From: Nocardioides sp. JS614
GTDB lineage: Bacteria > Actinomycetota > Actinomycetes > Propionibacteriales > Nocardioidaceae
DNA: 64,000 nucleotides
Direction of reading: 5' to 3'
NCBI RefSeq assembly: GCF_000015265.1
Contig: NC_008699.1
Location: 3,038,001 to 3,102,000 of the forward strand
Below the pieces are notes generated by a model. It was not told where the DNA came from, made no database searches, and saw only the letters and a program-made list of their open reading frames with translations. Positions 54,021 through 63,172 of the stretch are shown here, in pieces. Made by a program: the position numbers and the translations under genes. Each line of letters opens with the position of its first letter. Within the stretch, counting starts at the first letter, position 1.

Positions 54021-54311
54021 TCAGGCGCAGTCGCGGCAGATCATCTTCTTGGGGTCGGCGAGCTGGCTGCGGTGGTGGACCAGGAAGCAGCTCATGCAGG
54101 TGAACTCGTCGTCCTGCTTCGGCTTGACCTCCACGGCGAGCTCCTCGTGGGAGAGGTCGGCGCCGGGCAGCTCGAAGGACTCGGCGGCCTCCGCCTCGTC
54201 CTCGTCGACCTTGCCGGAGTTCTTGTCGTGACGGCGCGCCTTGAGCTCTTCGATGCTCTCCTCGGACTGCTCGTCCTCGTTCTTGCGCGGTGCGTCGTAG
54301 TCAGTCGCCAT
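54021..54311 (-). CDS. DUF4193 family zinc-ribbon protein
   Basis: 96 residues, very acidic in the middle (GKVDEDEAEAAESFELPGAD). Two Cys pairs, CMSC and CRDC, in the C-terminal 26 residues with HH between (FTCMSCFLVHHRSQLADPKK) form a zinc ribbon. DUF4193 is almost universal in actinobacteria and lies near dut and sigma factor genes; function unknown. Confidence 0.94.
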   Translation of the reverse strand: MATDYDAPRKNEDEQSEESIEELKARRHDKNSGKVDEDEAEAAESFELPGADLSHEELAVEVKPKQDDEFTCMSCFLVHHRSQLADPKKMICRDCA

Positions 54312-54481
54312 CCGTCACTCACTCCCCTGGAACCTGCTGCCCCACGTCTGTTCGGTCCTGCCTTCGTCGCATCGTCGGCGCGGCAGATTGTGCACCATCC
54401 GGGCCGGATCTCCCACACCGCATCCACGTCGCGGATCAGGAACATCGGGTGACGAGCCCCTATTCCCCCCGGAACCGCCCC

Positions 54482-55360
54482 TCATTCGGCGTGTTGCACG
54501 CCTGAATCGGCCGTGAAACCGGCTTCCTGAACCGCCTCGAGGAAATCGTCGAAGCCGTGTGTCGGAGCACACACCACCAGGTCGCTGCCGCCGACTCCGG
54601 GCCGGTGCTCGAGACGCGCGCCGGCGAGTTCGGCGAGCAGGCCACCGGCGGCGTGGTCCCACAGGTTGACGCCCTCCTCGACGTACCCGTCCAGCGCGCC
54701 CTCGGCCAGGTGGCACAGGTCGAGCGCGCACGACCCGGAGCGGCGGATGTCGCGGATCCGGGTGATCAGCCGGGCGACGGCGGCGGCCTGCAGGCCGCGG
54801 ATCCGGGAGTCGTAGTTGAAGCCGGTGCCGACCAGGCGCAGGCGCAGCGGCGTCGGAGCGCGTACGGCGAGCGGCTCGCCGTCCCGGGTCGCCCGGGCGG
54901 GGGCGCCGCCGTGCTCGGCCCGGTCGGCGCGGTGCCCGACGTACTCGGTGCGCCGCGCCACGTTGATGACCACGCCGGCCACGACCTCCCCGTCGCGCTC
55001 GGCGGCGATGGAGACGGCGTACTGCGGCAGGTCGTAGAGGAAGTTCACGGTGCCGTCGATCGGGTCGACGATCCAGCGGATGCCGCTGGTGCTGGCGACG
55101 TCGTCGCCCTCCTCGCCGAGGAAGCCGTCGTCGGGGCGCCGGGCCGCGACCAGCCGGCGGATCAGGGCCTCGCTGGCCCGGTCCGCCTCGGTGACGATGT
55201 CCACCTCGCTGGACTTGGTGGCCGCGACCGTCACGCCGGCCGCGCGGCGACCGCGGACCAGCTCGGCCGCCTCCCGCGCCACCTCGAGCGCCAGGTCGGC
55301 CAGGTCGGCGTTGGACGGCCCAGCGTTGGACGGCTCAGCGTGCGACGGCAGGGTGGTCAC
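54482..55360 (-). CDS. Inositol monophosphatase family protein
   Basis: 292 residues, GTG start overlapping the hemH stop. Metal site residues: FLGEEGDDVAS, IRWIVDPIDGTVNFLYDLPQ (the DPIDGT motif) and GALDGYVEEGVNLWDHAAGG (the WD-x-AAG motif). It acts on inositol-1-phosphate or a related sugar phosphate; SuhB/histidinol-phosphatase-like activity is also possible. Confidence 0.92.
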   Translation of the reverse strand: MTTLPSHAEPSNAGPSNADLADLALEVAREAAELVRGRRAAGVTVAATKSSEVDIVTEADRASEALIRRLVAARRPDDGFLGEEGDDVASTSGIRWIVDPIDGTVNFLYDLPQYAVSIAAERDGEVVAGVVINVARRTEYVGHRADRAEHGGAPARATRDGEPLAVRAPTPLRLRLVGTGFNYDSRIRGLQAAAVARLITRIRDIRRSGSCALDLCHLAEGALDGYVEEGVNLWDHAAGGLLAELAGARLEHRPGVGGSDLVVCAPTHGFDDFLEAVQEAGFTADSGVQHAE

Positions 55361-56457
55361 GAGTCGGCGCCCGCGAGTGCCGGCCGCTCGGCGCGCGGGT
55401 TCGCGCAGCAGCCCGCCGGGCACCGGTCCCAGCAGGCCGGCCAGCGGCCGACGCTGGCGCGCACCACGTCCTCGCCCCGCTCGACCGCGGCCCGCTCGAG
55501 CACCAGGTCGCGCACCGCCGCGACGAACCGCGGGTCGATCCCCACCGTCGCCGCGCGGGTGGTGGGCAGGCCGAGCCGGGCCGCCGTGCGCATCGCCTCG
55601 ACGTCGAGGTCGTAGACCACCTCCATGTGGTCGGACACGAAGCCGATCGGGACCAGCACCACCGCCGGCGCGCCGTCCTGGTGCAGCCGCTCGAGGTGGT
55701 CGTTGACGTCCGGCTCGAGCCACGGGACGTGCGGGGCACCGGACCGCGAGCAGTACACCAGCGCGTGCCGATGCCGGTGGCCGGTCTCCTGGCGTACGCG
55801 CTCGACGATCTCGTCGGCGACGCTGAGGTGCTGGTCGACGTAGGCCCCGCCCTCCGGCCCGCTGGCGGCGTTCATCGCCTCCGGCAGCGAGTGGGTCACG
55901 AACACCAGGTGCGCCTCCTCGCGGACCTGCTCGGGCAGGTCCGCGAGCGCGGCGAGGGTGGCGTCGACCATCGGCTCGACGAAGCCCGGGTGGTTGAACG
56001 GGTGCCGCAGCTTGTCCAGCACCGGCGCGTCCTCGAGGTCCTCCCCCAGGGCGGCGACCGCGTCGTAGAGGTTCTCGCGGTACTGCCGGCAGCTGGAGTA
56101 CGACGCGTACGCGCTGGTGACGAAGCACGCGGCGCGGGTGATGCCGTCGGCGGCCATCTCGCGGATCGTGTCGGCGAGGAGCGGGTCCCAGTTGCGGTTG
56201 CCCCAGTAGACCGGGAGGTCCAGCCCGGCGCCGGCGAGGTCGTCGCGCAGCGCGGCGAGGAACGCCCGGTTCTGGTCGTTGATCGGGGACCGCCCACCGA
56301 ACTCGTAGTAGTGCTGCCCGACCTCCTCCAGCCGCTCGCGCGGGATGCCGCGGCCGCGGGTCACGTTCTCGAGGAACGGCACCACGTCCTCGGGGCGTTC
56401 GGGTCCGCCGAAGGACACCAGCAGGACGGCGTCGTACGGGCTGGGGTCGGGGGTCAT
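55357..56457 (-). CDS. hemH: Ferrochelatase (coproporphyrin-type)
   Basis: 366 residues. Family blocks: LVSFGGPERPEDVVPFLENV, YWGNRNWDPLLADTIREMAA, VFVTHSLPEAMNA with the metal-binding His, and VLVPIGFVSDHMEVVYDLDV. The C-terminus has a Cys cluster (CWDRCPAGCC), consistent with the [2Fe-2S] seen in some actinobacterial enzymes. In actinobacteria it usually inserts iron into coproporphyrin III (cpfC). An in-frame ATG 9 nt earlier (56466) is an alternative start. Confidence 0.93.
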   Translation of the reverse strand: MTPDPSPYDAVLLVSFGGPERPEDVVPFLENVTRGRGIPRERLEEVGQHYYEFGGRSPINDQNRAFLAALRDDLAGAGLDLPVYWGNRNWDPLLADTIREMAADGITRAACFVTSAYASYSSCRQYRENLYDAVAALGEDLEDAPVLDKLRHPFNHPGFVEPMVDATLAALADLPEQVREEAHLVFVTHSLPEAMNAASGPEGGAYVDQHLSVADEIVERVRQETGHRHRHALVYCSRSGAPHVPWLEPDVNDHLERLHQDGAPAVVLVPIGFVSDHMEVVYDLDVEAMRTAARLGLPTTRAATVGIDPRFVAAVRDLVLERAAVERGEDVVRASVGRWPACWDRCPAGCCANPRAERPALAGADS

Positions 56458-56526
56458 GCGACTCATCGTAGGGAGCCGCCGATAACGATTCGTGGGCGGC
56501 GGTCCCCCAGCCCTAGGCTCGAGACG

Positions 56527-57717
56527 ATGCTCACGTCCTACCGCCGGATCCTCGCGGAGCCCGGCGCCCTCCGCTTCTCGACGGCCGGCCTGTTCGCCCG
56601 GCTGCCGATCTCGATGGTGGGCCTGGGCATCGTGCTGCTGGTCTCCGCGGCCACCGGGTCGTACGGCGTCGCCGGTGCCGTCTCGGCCGCGTACATGCTG
56701 GCCAACGCCGGGTTCGCGATCCTTCAGGGCCGACTCCTCGACGCGGTCGGCCAGGGCCGGGTCCTCAGTCTCGCCGCCGCCGGCTTCGGGGTCTCGATCT
56801 CGCTGCTGGTCTGGTCGGTGCAGGCGGACTGGCCGATCGCGACGTCGTACGTCTTCGCGGCGATCGGCGGCGCGTGCCTTCCGCAGGTGGGCTCGTGCGT
56901 GCGCGCCCGGTGGTCCCACGTGCTCCCGCGGCCCGCGGACGTGCAGACGGCGTTCGCGCTCGAGGCCGTGCTCGACGAGGCGGTCTTCATCCTCGGTCCG
57001 ATCCTGGTCACCGTGCTGGCGACCGCCTGGCACCCGATGGCCGGGATCCTGGTCGGGGTGGTCGCCTGCGTCGTGGGCACGCTGGCGTTCGCCGCCCAGC
57101 GTGGGACCGAGCCGCCGGCCCACCCACGGTCCGGGATCGCCGGCTCGCGGCCGGTGATGCCGTGGCGCACCGTGGCGGCCCTCGCGGTCGTGTGCGCGGC
57201 GCTCGGAGTGCTGTTCGGCGCCGCCGAGGTGACCACCGTGGCGTTCGCCGAGGAGCACGGCCACAAGTCGTGGTCGGGGGCCCTGCTGGCGCTGTGGGCG
57301 CTGGGCAGCCTCACCGCCGGGGTGCTCACCGGGGCGATCCCCTGGCGCGTCGGGCCCGCCGTGCGGGTGCGGTGGGGCGCCTTCGCGATGGCCTGCGCGA
57401 TGGTGCCGCTGACGTTCATCGGGACGATCCCGCTGATGGGTCTCGTGCTGTTCGTCGCGGGCTTCGCGATCGCGCCGACGATGATCGCGACGATGTCGCT
57501 GACCGAGGCGACGGTGCCGCCCGCACGGCTGACGGAGGGGATGGCGATCATGCAGACCGGGCTGGTCGCGGGCGTCGCGCCGGGCGCCACGCTGAGCGGC
57601 CTCGTGGTCGACCACCAGGGCGCGTCGGCGGCGTACCTCGTCGCGGCCGCCGCGGGCCTGGTCGCGGCCGCGGCCGCCCAGGCACTCCCCCGGCAGCGCA
57701 CCGCCATCGCCGCGTGA
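56527..57717 (+). CDS. MFS transporter
   Basis: 396 residues with about 12 predicted helices in two halves split near residue 200 (AAQRGTEPPAHPRSGIAGSR). Contains GGACLPQVGSCVRARWSHVL and the helix-rich LEAVLDEAVFILGPILVTVL. ATG with TAGGCT 7 nt upstream, divergent from hemH. Substrate unknown; the neighbour is not evidence enough for a heme-related role. Confidence 0.88.
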   Translation: MLTSYRRILAEPGALRFSTAGLFARLPISMVGLGIVLLVSAATGSYGVAGAVSAAYMLANAGFAILQGRLLDAVGQGRVLSLAAAGFGVSISLLVWSVQADWPIATSYVFAAIGGACLPQVGSCVRARWSHVLPRPADVQTAFALEAVLDEAVFILGPILVTVLATAWHPMAGILVGVVACVVGTLAFAAQRGTEPPAHPRSGIAGSRPVMPWRTVAALAVVCAALGVLFGAAEVTTVAFAEEHGHKSWSGALLALWALGSLTAGVLTGAIPWRVGPAVRVRWGAFAMACAMVPLTFIGTIPLMGLVLFVAGFAIAPTMIATMSLTEATVPPARLTEGMAIMQTGLVAGVAPGATLSGLVVDHQGASAAYLVAAAAGLVAAAAAQALPRQRTAIAA

Positions 57718-57853
57718 GCGGGCCGACCAGCGGATGGACGAACTGGGCGGGGATCGAGTCGGCGCAGCCGGCGCGGACCTCGCCTTGCGCGGCCGCTTCG
57801 ACCCCGACCGGGTCTTCGCCGACCCCTACCTGCGGCGGGTCCTCGGCGCCTGA
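57714..57853 (+). pseudogene. Collapsed FAD-linked sugar-lactone oxidase remnant
   Basis: From the GTG overlapping the MFS stop, the frame reads VSGPTSGWTNWAGIESAQPA, like the N-terminus of D-arabinono-1,4-lactone/L-gulonolactone oxidases. Within about 60 nt a shift in frame gives LRGRFDPDRVFADPYLRRVL and a stop (57851-57853), like the C-terminus of the same family. About 400 codons in between are gone. Identification is from the two end motifs only. Confidence 0.55.
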
Positions 57854-58489
57854 CTACACCGACGCCGGGCCGGTCGGCACCGGTGCCTGCCAGTGCCGCC
57901 AGAGGGCCAGCAGCCGCCAGACGATGCACAGGCCGGCGCCGGTGACGACCACGACGCCGAGCGGCAGGTCGACGTGGGTGCCGACGACGACCACGACGGC
58001 GCCGGCCAGGGCCGGGGTGGCGTACAGCTCGCCGCGGAAGACCGCGGGCACGCGGGAGGCGAGCAGGTCGCGGATCACCCCGCCGCCGATGCCGGTCACC
58101 ATCCCCATCAGCGCGGCCGGCGCCGGGCCGAGGCCGTAGTCCAGGGCCTTGAGGGCGCCGGTGACGCAGAACAGTCCGAGGCCGAACGCGTCGAAGACGT
58201 TGACGGCGCGCTCCACCCGGCCCAGCACCGGGTGGTAGAAGAACGCCAGCACCCCGGAGACGACCGGCACCAGCAGGTAGCGCCAGTCCTGCAGGGCGGC
58301 CGGCGGGGTGGCGTCGATGAGCACGTCGCGCAGGAAGCCACCGCCGAGGCCGGTCATGCCGGCCAGCACGAGGACCCCGAACACGTCGAGGCCCTTGCGC
58401 ACGGCGACCAGGGCGCCGGTGATCGCGAAGACGAAGATGCCGACCAGGTCGAGGACGACCAGGGTGGTGGAGGGCTCGGGCGAGGGCAT
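57854..58489 (-). CDS. Trimeric intracellular cation channel (TRIC) family protein
   Basis: 211 residues, seven predicted helices in two repeats (LDLVGIFVFAITGALVAVRK; YLLVPVVSGVLAFFYHPVLG; ALMGMVTGIGGGVIRDLLAS). GMTGLGGGFLRDVLID and GIGGGVIRDLL are the paired Gly-rich motifs of UPF0126/TRIC proteins. Bacterial members are cation channels, or (YicG-like) glycine transporters. Confidence 0.92.
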   Translation of the reverse strand: MPSPEPSTTLVVLDLVGIFVFAITGALVAVRKGLDVFGVLVLAGMTGLGGGFLRDVLIDATPPAALQDWRYLLVPVVSGVLAFFYHPVLGRVERAVNVFDAFGLGLFCVTGALKALDYGLGPAPAALMGMVTGIGGGVIRDLLASRVPAVFRGELYATPALAGAVVVVVGTHVDLPLGVVVVTGAGLCIVWRLLALWRHWQAPVPTGPASV

Positions 58490-58612
58490 CCTCGGAGGCT
58501 AGCCCGCCTGCCGGGGCGCGCGGCGACGGTCCCGCGGAGGGGGCCCGCGCTGGCGTAGGCTCAGCGCACCGAAGACGCACCCGACGCGATGGGACAAGGA
58601 GCTCGACCACCG

Positions 58613-59569
58613 ATGGCGCACCTCACGCTCGCCGGAGTGAGCGACGACGGGACGCGTCTGCGGCTGGTGGACGACGAGGGCGTCGAGCACACCGTGGACG
58701 TCGACGACCGCCTCCGGGCCGCGCTGCGCGGGGATCCGACCCGCCGATTGGAGACCAAGATGGACAGTGTCCTCCGTCCTCGCGACATCCAGGCCCGGAT
58801 CCGCGCCGGGGAGACCCCCGAGGCGGTGGCCCAGGCCGCGCAGACGTCGGTCGACAAGATCATGGCGTTCGCGGCGCCCGTGCTCGCGGAGCGCCAGCAC
58901 GTCGCGGAGCGCGCGCAGCGCTCGTCGGTACGCCGCACCGACGGCGGCCACGCCGCGAGCGGGGCCCGCACCCTCGGCGACGCCGCCGCCAGCCACCTGC
59001 GGTCCGCCAACGTCGACCCGGAGACCGTCGAGTGGGACGCGTGGCGGCGCGAGGACGGCCGCTGGTCGCTGACCGCGTCGTACTCCTCCCCCGAGCGCAG
59101 CGGCACCGCCGAGCTGACCTTCGACGCCCCCGGCAACTACGTCACCCTCGACAACGAGGACGCCCGGTGGCTGGTCGGCGAGGCCGTCGCCGCGGCCCCG
59201 CCCGCGCAGGACGACCTGCGGCACGCGCGCCAGCGCCGGCTCAGTGCCGTCGGCGACCTCGACCAGGAGCTCCCGCTGGGCGAGGACGCGATCGGCCTGG
59301 TCTCCGAGCAGCCGGTCGAGGCGTTCCTCGACGACGAGCCGCCGGCCGACCCCGAGGTCGCCGCCGAGGCGGCCGAGCTGCGGGAGGAGGCCGTCCAGGC
59401 CGCCGCCGAGGACGACCTGCACCGCGGGGAGCTGGAGGAGGAGCAGCCACCCGCGGAGCACCACCACGAGCCGCCCGTGCGCCGCCCGGTGAAGAAGACC
59501 CGCGGCCGCGCCTCGGTGCCGAGCTGGGACGAGATCATGTTCGGGCCGAGCGGAAGCGACGGCGCGTAG
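58613..59569 (+). CDS. sepH: Septation protein SepH
   Basis: 318 residues. The conserved N-terminal DUF3071 domain includes LTLAGVSDDGTRLRLVDDEG, LRPRDIQARIRAGETPEAVA (a helix-turn-helix) and VEWDAWRREDGRWSLTASY. The C-terminal half is disordered and Ala/Glu/Pro-rich, ending VPSWDEIMFGPSGSDGA, a short conserved tail. SepH binds FtsZ and promotes its assembly at the septum. The ATG at 58613 begins the family N-terminus. Confidence 0.94.
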   Translation: MAHLTLAGVSDDGTRLRLVDDEGVEHTVDVDDRLRAALRGDPTRRLETKMDSVLRPRDIQARIRAGETPEAVAQAAQTSVDKIMAFAAPVLAERQHVAERAQRSSVRRTDGGHAASGARTLGDAAASHLRSANVDPETVEWDAWRREDGRWSLTASYSSPERSGTAELTFDAPGNYVTLDNEDARWLVGEAVAAAPPAQDDLRHARQRRLSAVGDLDQELPLGEDAIGLVSEQPVEAFLDDEPPADPEVAAEAAELREEAVQAAAEDDLHRGELEEEQPPAEHHHEPPVRRPVKKTRGRASVPSWDEIMFGPSGSDGA

Positions 59570-59622
59570 CGCCCTCGCCCACGCCCCTGTCCAGGGCCGC
59601 GACCCGCGGGTAACCTCCCCGC

Positions 59623-61620
59623 ATGTCGTACTTCGTGACGGGGGCCACAGGGTTCATCGGCCGGCACCTGGTCCGGGAGCTGATCGACCGCCGGGACGGT
59701 GAGATCCACGTCCTGGTCCGCGCGGGCTCGTTGCACCGCATGGAGGCGCTGATCGCGCGCTGGGACACCGACCGGGTGGTGCCCGTCGTCGGTGACCTGG
59801 CCGCCGACGCGCTCGGCGTCGACCCGGCGTGGGTGGCCGAGCACCGTGGCGAGATCGACCACTTCTTCCACGTCGCCGCGATCTACGACATGACCGCGGA
59901 CGACGAGACCAACGAGACGATGAACGTCGGCGGCACCCGCAACGCGCTGGCGCTCGCCGAGGCGCTGGACGCCGGCTGCTTCCACCAGGTGTCCTCCGTG
60001 GCCGCGGCCGGGGAGTACCGCGGCCGCTTCGACGAGACGATGTTCGACGAGGGGCAGCACCTGCCCTCGCCGTACCACCGCACCAAGTTCGAGTCCGAGC
60101 GGATCGTGCGCGAGGAGGGTGGAGTGCCCTGGCGGGTCTACCGCCCCGCGATCGTGGTCGGCGCCTCCGACACCGGCGAGATGGACAAGGTCGACGGGCC
60201 CTACTACTTCTTCGCCGCGATGAAGGCGATGCGCGACCGGCTCCCCTCCTGGCTGCCGCTGGTGGGCGTCGACCTCGGCGACACCAACGTCGTCCCGGTC
60301 GACTACGTCGCGGCGGCGATCGACCACCTCGCGCACGTGCCCGACCGCGACGGCGAGGCGTTCCACCTGGTCAACCCCGAGCCGCAGCCGGTGGTGGACA
60401 TGGTCAACGCGTTCTGCGCCGCGGCCGGGGCGCCGCGGTTCGCGACGCCGCTGGACCGTGGCCTCACCCGGCGCCTGCCGGAGGCGCTGAGGCCGGCCGG
60501 CCTGCTCAACACGCTGGCCAAGAACGGCGCCGTGCAGTCGGCCCTCGACCTGGTGACCAGCCGGGTCGGCGTACCGGCCGAGGTGCTCGCGCACACGTCG
60601 TTCACGGCGGTCTTCGACTCCCGGCGCACCGAGCAGGCGCTGGCCGGGTCCGGCATCGGCGTCCCCGACCTCGAGTCCTACGCCCGCACCCTGTGGACCT
60701 ACTGGGAGGAGCACCTCGACGAGTCCACGGGGCGCGACGCGCGGGTGCGCGAGAAGCTCCATGGCAAGTACGTCGTCGTCACCGGCGCCTCCTCCGGGAT
60801 CGGCAAGGTCACCGCGCTCAAGGTCGCCCAGGCCGGCGGCACCCCGGTCCTGGTCGCCCGCGGCAAGGAGAAGCTGGACGAGCTGCGCGGCCTGATCGAG
60901 TCCCGCGGCGGCACCGCCATCGTGCAGCCCTGCGACCTCTCCGACCTCGAGGCCATCGACGCCCTGTGCGAGACGCTGACGACCGAGTTGCCGTCGATCG
61001 ACTTCGTCGTCAACAACGCCGGCCGCTCGATCCGCCGCTCGCTCCGGCTCTCGCAGGACCGCTTCCACGACTTCGAGCGGACCATGCAGCTCAACTACTT
61101 CGGGGCGGTGCGCCTGGTGATGGGGCTGATCCCCGCCATGCGCGCCAACCGCAGCGGGCACGTCGTGAACATCTCCTCGATCGGGGTGCAGACGAACCCG
61201 CCGCGGTTCTCGGCGTACGTCGCCTCCAAGGCCGCGCTCGACTCCTGGAGCAACGTGGTCTCCTCCGAGCTGGTCGGCGACGGGATCACGTTCACCAACA
61301 TCCACATGCCTCTCGTGCGGACGCCGATGATCGCCCCGACCAAGCTCTACGACAAGTTCCCCACGATCTCACCCGCGCAGGCAGCGGACCTGGTGATCGA
61401 GGCGATGGTCGAGCGTCCCCACGAGATCAACACGCTGCTCGGCAACGCGGGCGCCGTCGCCCACACGCTCACCCCGAAGCTCGCGTTCCGGGTGCTCAAC
61501 CTGGCCTACCACGTGTTCCCGGACTCGGCGGCCGCTCAGGGGAGGACACCCGGCGAGGGCGGCACCCGCGAGTCGGAGCAGATCATGCTCGCGAAGGTGT
61601 TCAAGGGCGTGCACTGGTAG
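59623..61620 (+). CDS. Two-domain SDR protein, fatty acyl-CoA reductase-like
   Basis: 665 residues. Residues 1-375 are an extended SDR (FVTGATGFIGRHLVRELIDR; YHRTK active site; VVGASDTGEMDKVDGPYYFF), like the NAD-binding_4 domain of fatty acyl reductases. Residues 380-650 are a classical SDR (VVVTGASSGIGKVTALKVAQ; NNAGRSI; SAYVASKAALDSW active site). This layout matches mycobacterial AcrA1/Acr-type reductases that make fatty aldehydes/alcohols for wax or lipid synthesis. TAACCT lies 6 nt before the ATG. Confidence 0.88.
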   Translation: MSYFVTGATGFIGRHLVRELIDRRDGEIHVLVRAGSLHRMEALIARWDTDRVVPVVGDLAADALGVDPAWVAEHRGEIDHFFHVAAIYDMTADDETNETMNVGGTRNALALAEALDAGCFHQVSSVAAAGEYRGRFDETMFDEGQHLPSPYHRTKFESERIVREEGGVPWRVYRPAIVVGASDTGEMDKVDGPYYFFAAMKAMRDRLPSWLPLVGVDLGDTNVVPVDYVAAAIDHLAHVPDRDGEAFHLVNPEPQPVVDMVNAFCAAAGAPRFATPLDRGLTRRLPEALRPAGLLNTLAKNGAVQSALDLVTSRVGVPAEVLAHTSFTAVFDSRRTEQALAGSGIGVPDLESYARTLWTYWEEHLDESTGRDARVREKLHGKYVVVTGASSGIGKVTALKVAQAGGTPVLVARGKEKLDELRGLIESRGGTAIVQPCDLSDLEAIDALCETLTTELPSIDFVVNNAGRSIRRSLRLSQDRFHDFERTMQLNYFGAVRLVMGLIPAMRANRSGHVVNISSIGVQTNPPRFSAYVASKAALDSWSNVVSSELVGDGITFTNIHMPLVRTPMIAPTKLYDKFPTISPAQAADLVIEAMVERPHEINTLLGNAGAVAHTLTPKLAFRVLNLAYHVFPDSAAAQGRTPGEGGTRESEQIMLAKVFKGVHW

Positions 61621-61644
61621 TCGCGCACCCGGTCGGGCGGCCGG

Positions 61645-62475
61645 TCAGGCGACCGGGCGTGCGGGGTCGGTGATCCACCCGGACCAGCTGCCCGGGTAGA
61701 GCGCCGCGCGGATGCCTGCGAGCTCCAGCGCCAGCACGTCGTGGGCGGCGGTGACCCCGGAGCCGCAGTACGCCGCGACGCTCGGCCCAGCTCCGGGGGC
61801 CTCGCCCGTGACGCCCGCGGCGGCGTACAGCGCCCGCAGCTCCTCGGCCGAGCGGAACCGCCCGTCGGCGCGCAGGTTGGTCGTGGTGGGGACGTTGACC
61901 GCGCCCGGGATGTGCCCGGCGACCGGGTCGACCGGCTCGGTCTCGCCGCGGTAGCGCTCGGGTGCCCGCGCGTCGACCAGCACCGGCACGTCCAGCACGC
62001 CGTCGGCCTCGACCACCGGCATCGCCCCGGGCCGGGCGGTGAAGTCGCCGGGCTCGGGGACGACGGTGACCGCCTGCACCGCTCCCCCGGCCGCCACCCA
62101 CGCCGGCCAGGCCCCGTCGAGCACCCGGACGTCCTGGTGACCGTGGTAGCGCAGCAACCACCAGGCCCGCGCCGCCGCGAGGCCGGACCAGTCGTCGTAC
62201 ACGACCACCGGTCGGCCCTCGCGCACGCCCACGCGGCGCATCGCCGCCTCGAAGTCCGCAGGAGCCGGCAGCGGATGCCGACCGCCCGCGCCCGGCGGCG
62301 CGGCCAGGTCGGTGTCGAGGTCGACGTACGCCGCCCCCGGGACGTGCCCGGCCCCGAACTCGGCCGGCCCGCCCGGCCCGCCCATCCGGTAGCGGACGTC
62401 CAGCACCGTGACCGAGCCGAGCACGGCGGACAGCTCGGCGGCGGTGATCAGCGGGGAGATCAGGAGCGAAGGCAT
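61645..62475 (-). CDS. Thiosulfate/3-mercaptopyruvate sulfurtransferase
   Basis: 276 residues, two rhodanese domains. The inactive N-terminal one has VTVLDVRYRMGGPGGPAEFG and VVVYDDWSGLAAARAWWLLR (Asp at the Cys position). The C-terminal one has catalytic Cys in VAAYCGSGVTAAHDVLALEL. Transfers sulfane sulfur to cyanide or protein acceptors. Divergent from tdk. Confidence 0.93.
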   Translation of the reverse strand: MPSLLISPLITAAELSAVLGSVTVLDVRYRMGGPGGPAEFGAGHVPGAAYVDLDTDLAAPPGAGGRHPLPAPADFEAAMRRVGVREGRPVVVYDDWSGLAAARAWWLLRYHGHQDVRVLDGAWPAWVAAGGAVQAVTVVPEPGDFTARPGAMPVVEADGVLDVPVLVDARAPERYRGETEPVDPVAGHIPGAVNVPTTTNLRADGRFRSAEELRALYAAAGVTGEAPGAGPSVAAYCGSGVTAAHDVLALELAGIRAALYPGSWSGWITDPARPVA

Positions 62476-62518
62476 GGACCCATCCTGGCCGAGGGGTCGG
62501 CGTGACAGGATTCGCCCC

Positions 62519-63172
62519 GTGGCTGAACTGCACTTCTTCACCGGCACCATGGACTCGGGCAAGAGCACGCTGGCGCTCCAGACCAACCACAACCACGCGG
62601 CCCGCGGGCGGGTGGGCCGGCTGTTCACCACGCTCGACCGCGCCGGCGCGGCCACGCTGTCCAGCCGCCTGGGCCTGACCCACGACGCGATCGAGGTCGA
62701 CCGGGACTTCGACTTCTGGCGCTACGTCGTCAGCTCGCTCACCCAGGGCGGCCGGATCGACTACCTGATCTGCGACGAGGCCCAGTTCTACTCCCGCGAC
62801 CAGATCGACCAGCTCGCGAAGGTCGTCGACGAGCTGCAGCTGGACGTGTTCGCGTTCGGCATCCTCACCGACTTCCGCACGCAGCTCTTCGAGGGCAGTG
62901 CCCGGCTGGTCGAGCTGGCCGACCGGATGAACGTGCTCCAGGTGGAGGCGCTGTGCTGGTGCGGCAAGCGCGCCACCCACAACGCCCGCACGGAGAACGG
63001 CGTGATGGTGGTCGAGGGCGAGGTGATCGTGGTCGGCGACGTCGACGCGATCGACGAGCCGCCGGCCGATGTTGCCTACGAGGTGCTCTGCCGCCAGCAC
63101 CACCGCCGCCGGCTCACCGCGGCCCGCGCCAAGGCGGTCTCGCTGGCACCGGAGCCGCTGCCGTTCGGGTGA
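62519..63172 (+). CDS. tdk: Thymidine kinase
   Basis: 217 residues, GTG start with CAGGAT 7 nt upstream (leaderless). P-loop FTGTMDSGKSTLALQTNH, Walker-B-like YLICDEAQFYSRDQID, and the zinc site CWCGKRAT plus CRQHHRRR near the C-terminus. Type II thymidine kinase, salvaging thymidine to dTMP; functionally linked to dut upstream. Confidence 0.94.
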   Translation: MAELHFFTGTMDSGKSTLALQTNHNHAARGRVGRLFTTLDRAGAATLSSRLGLTHDAIEVDRDFDFWRYVVSSLTQGGRIDYLICDEAQFYSRDQIDQLAKVVDELQLDVFAFGILTDFRTQLFEGSARLVELADRMNVLQVEALCWCGKRATHNARTENGVMVVEGEVIVVGDVDAIDEPPADVAYEVLCRQHHRRRLTAARAKAVSLAPEPLPFG

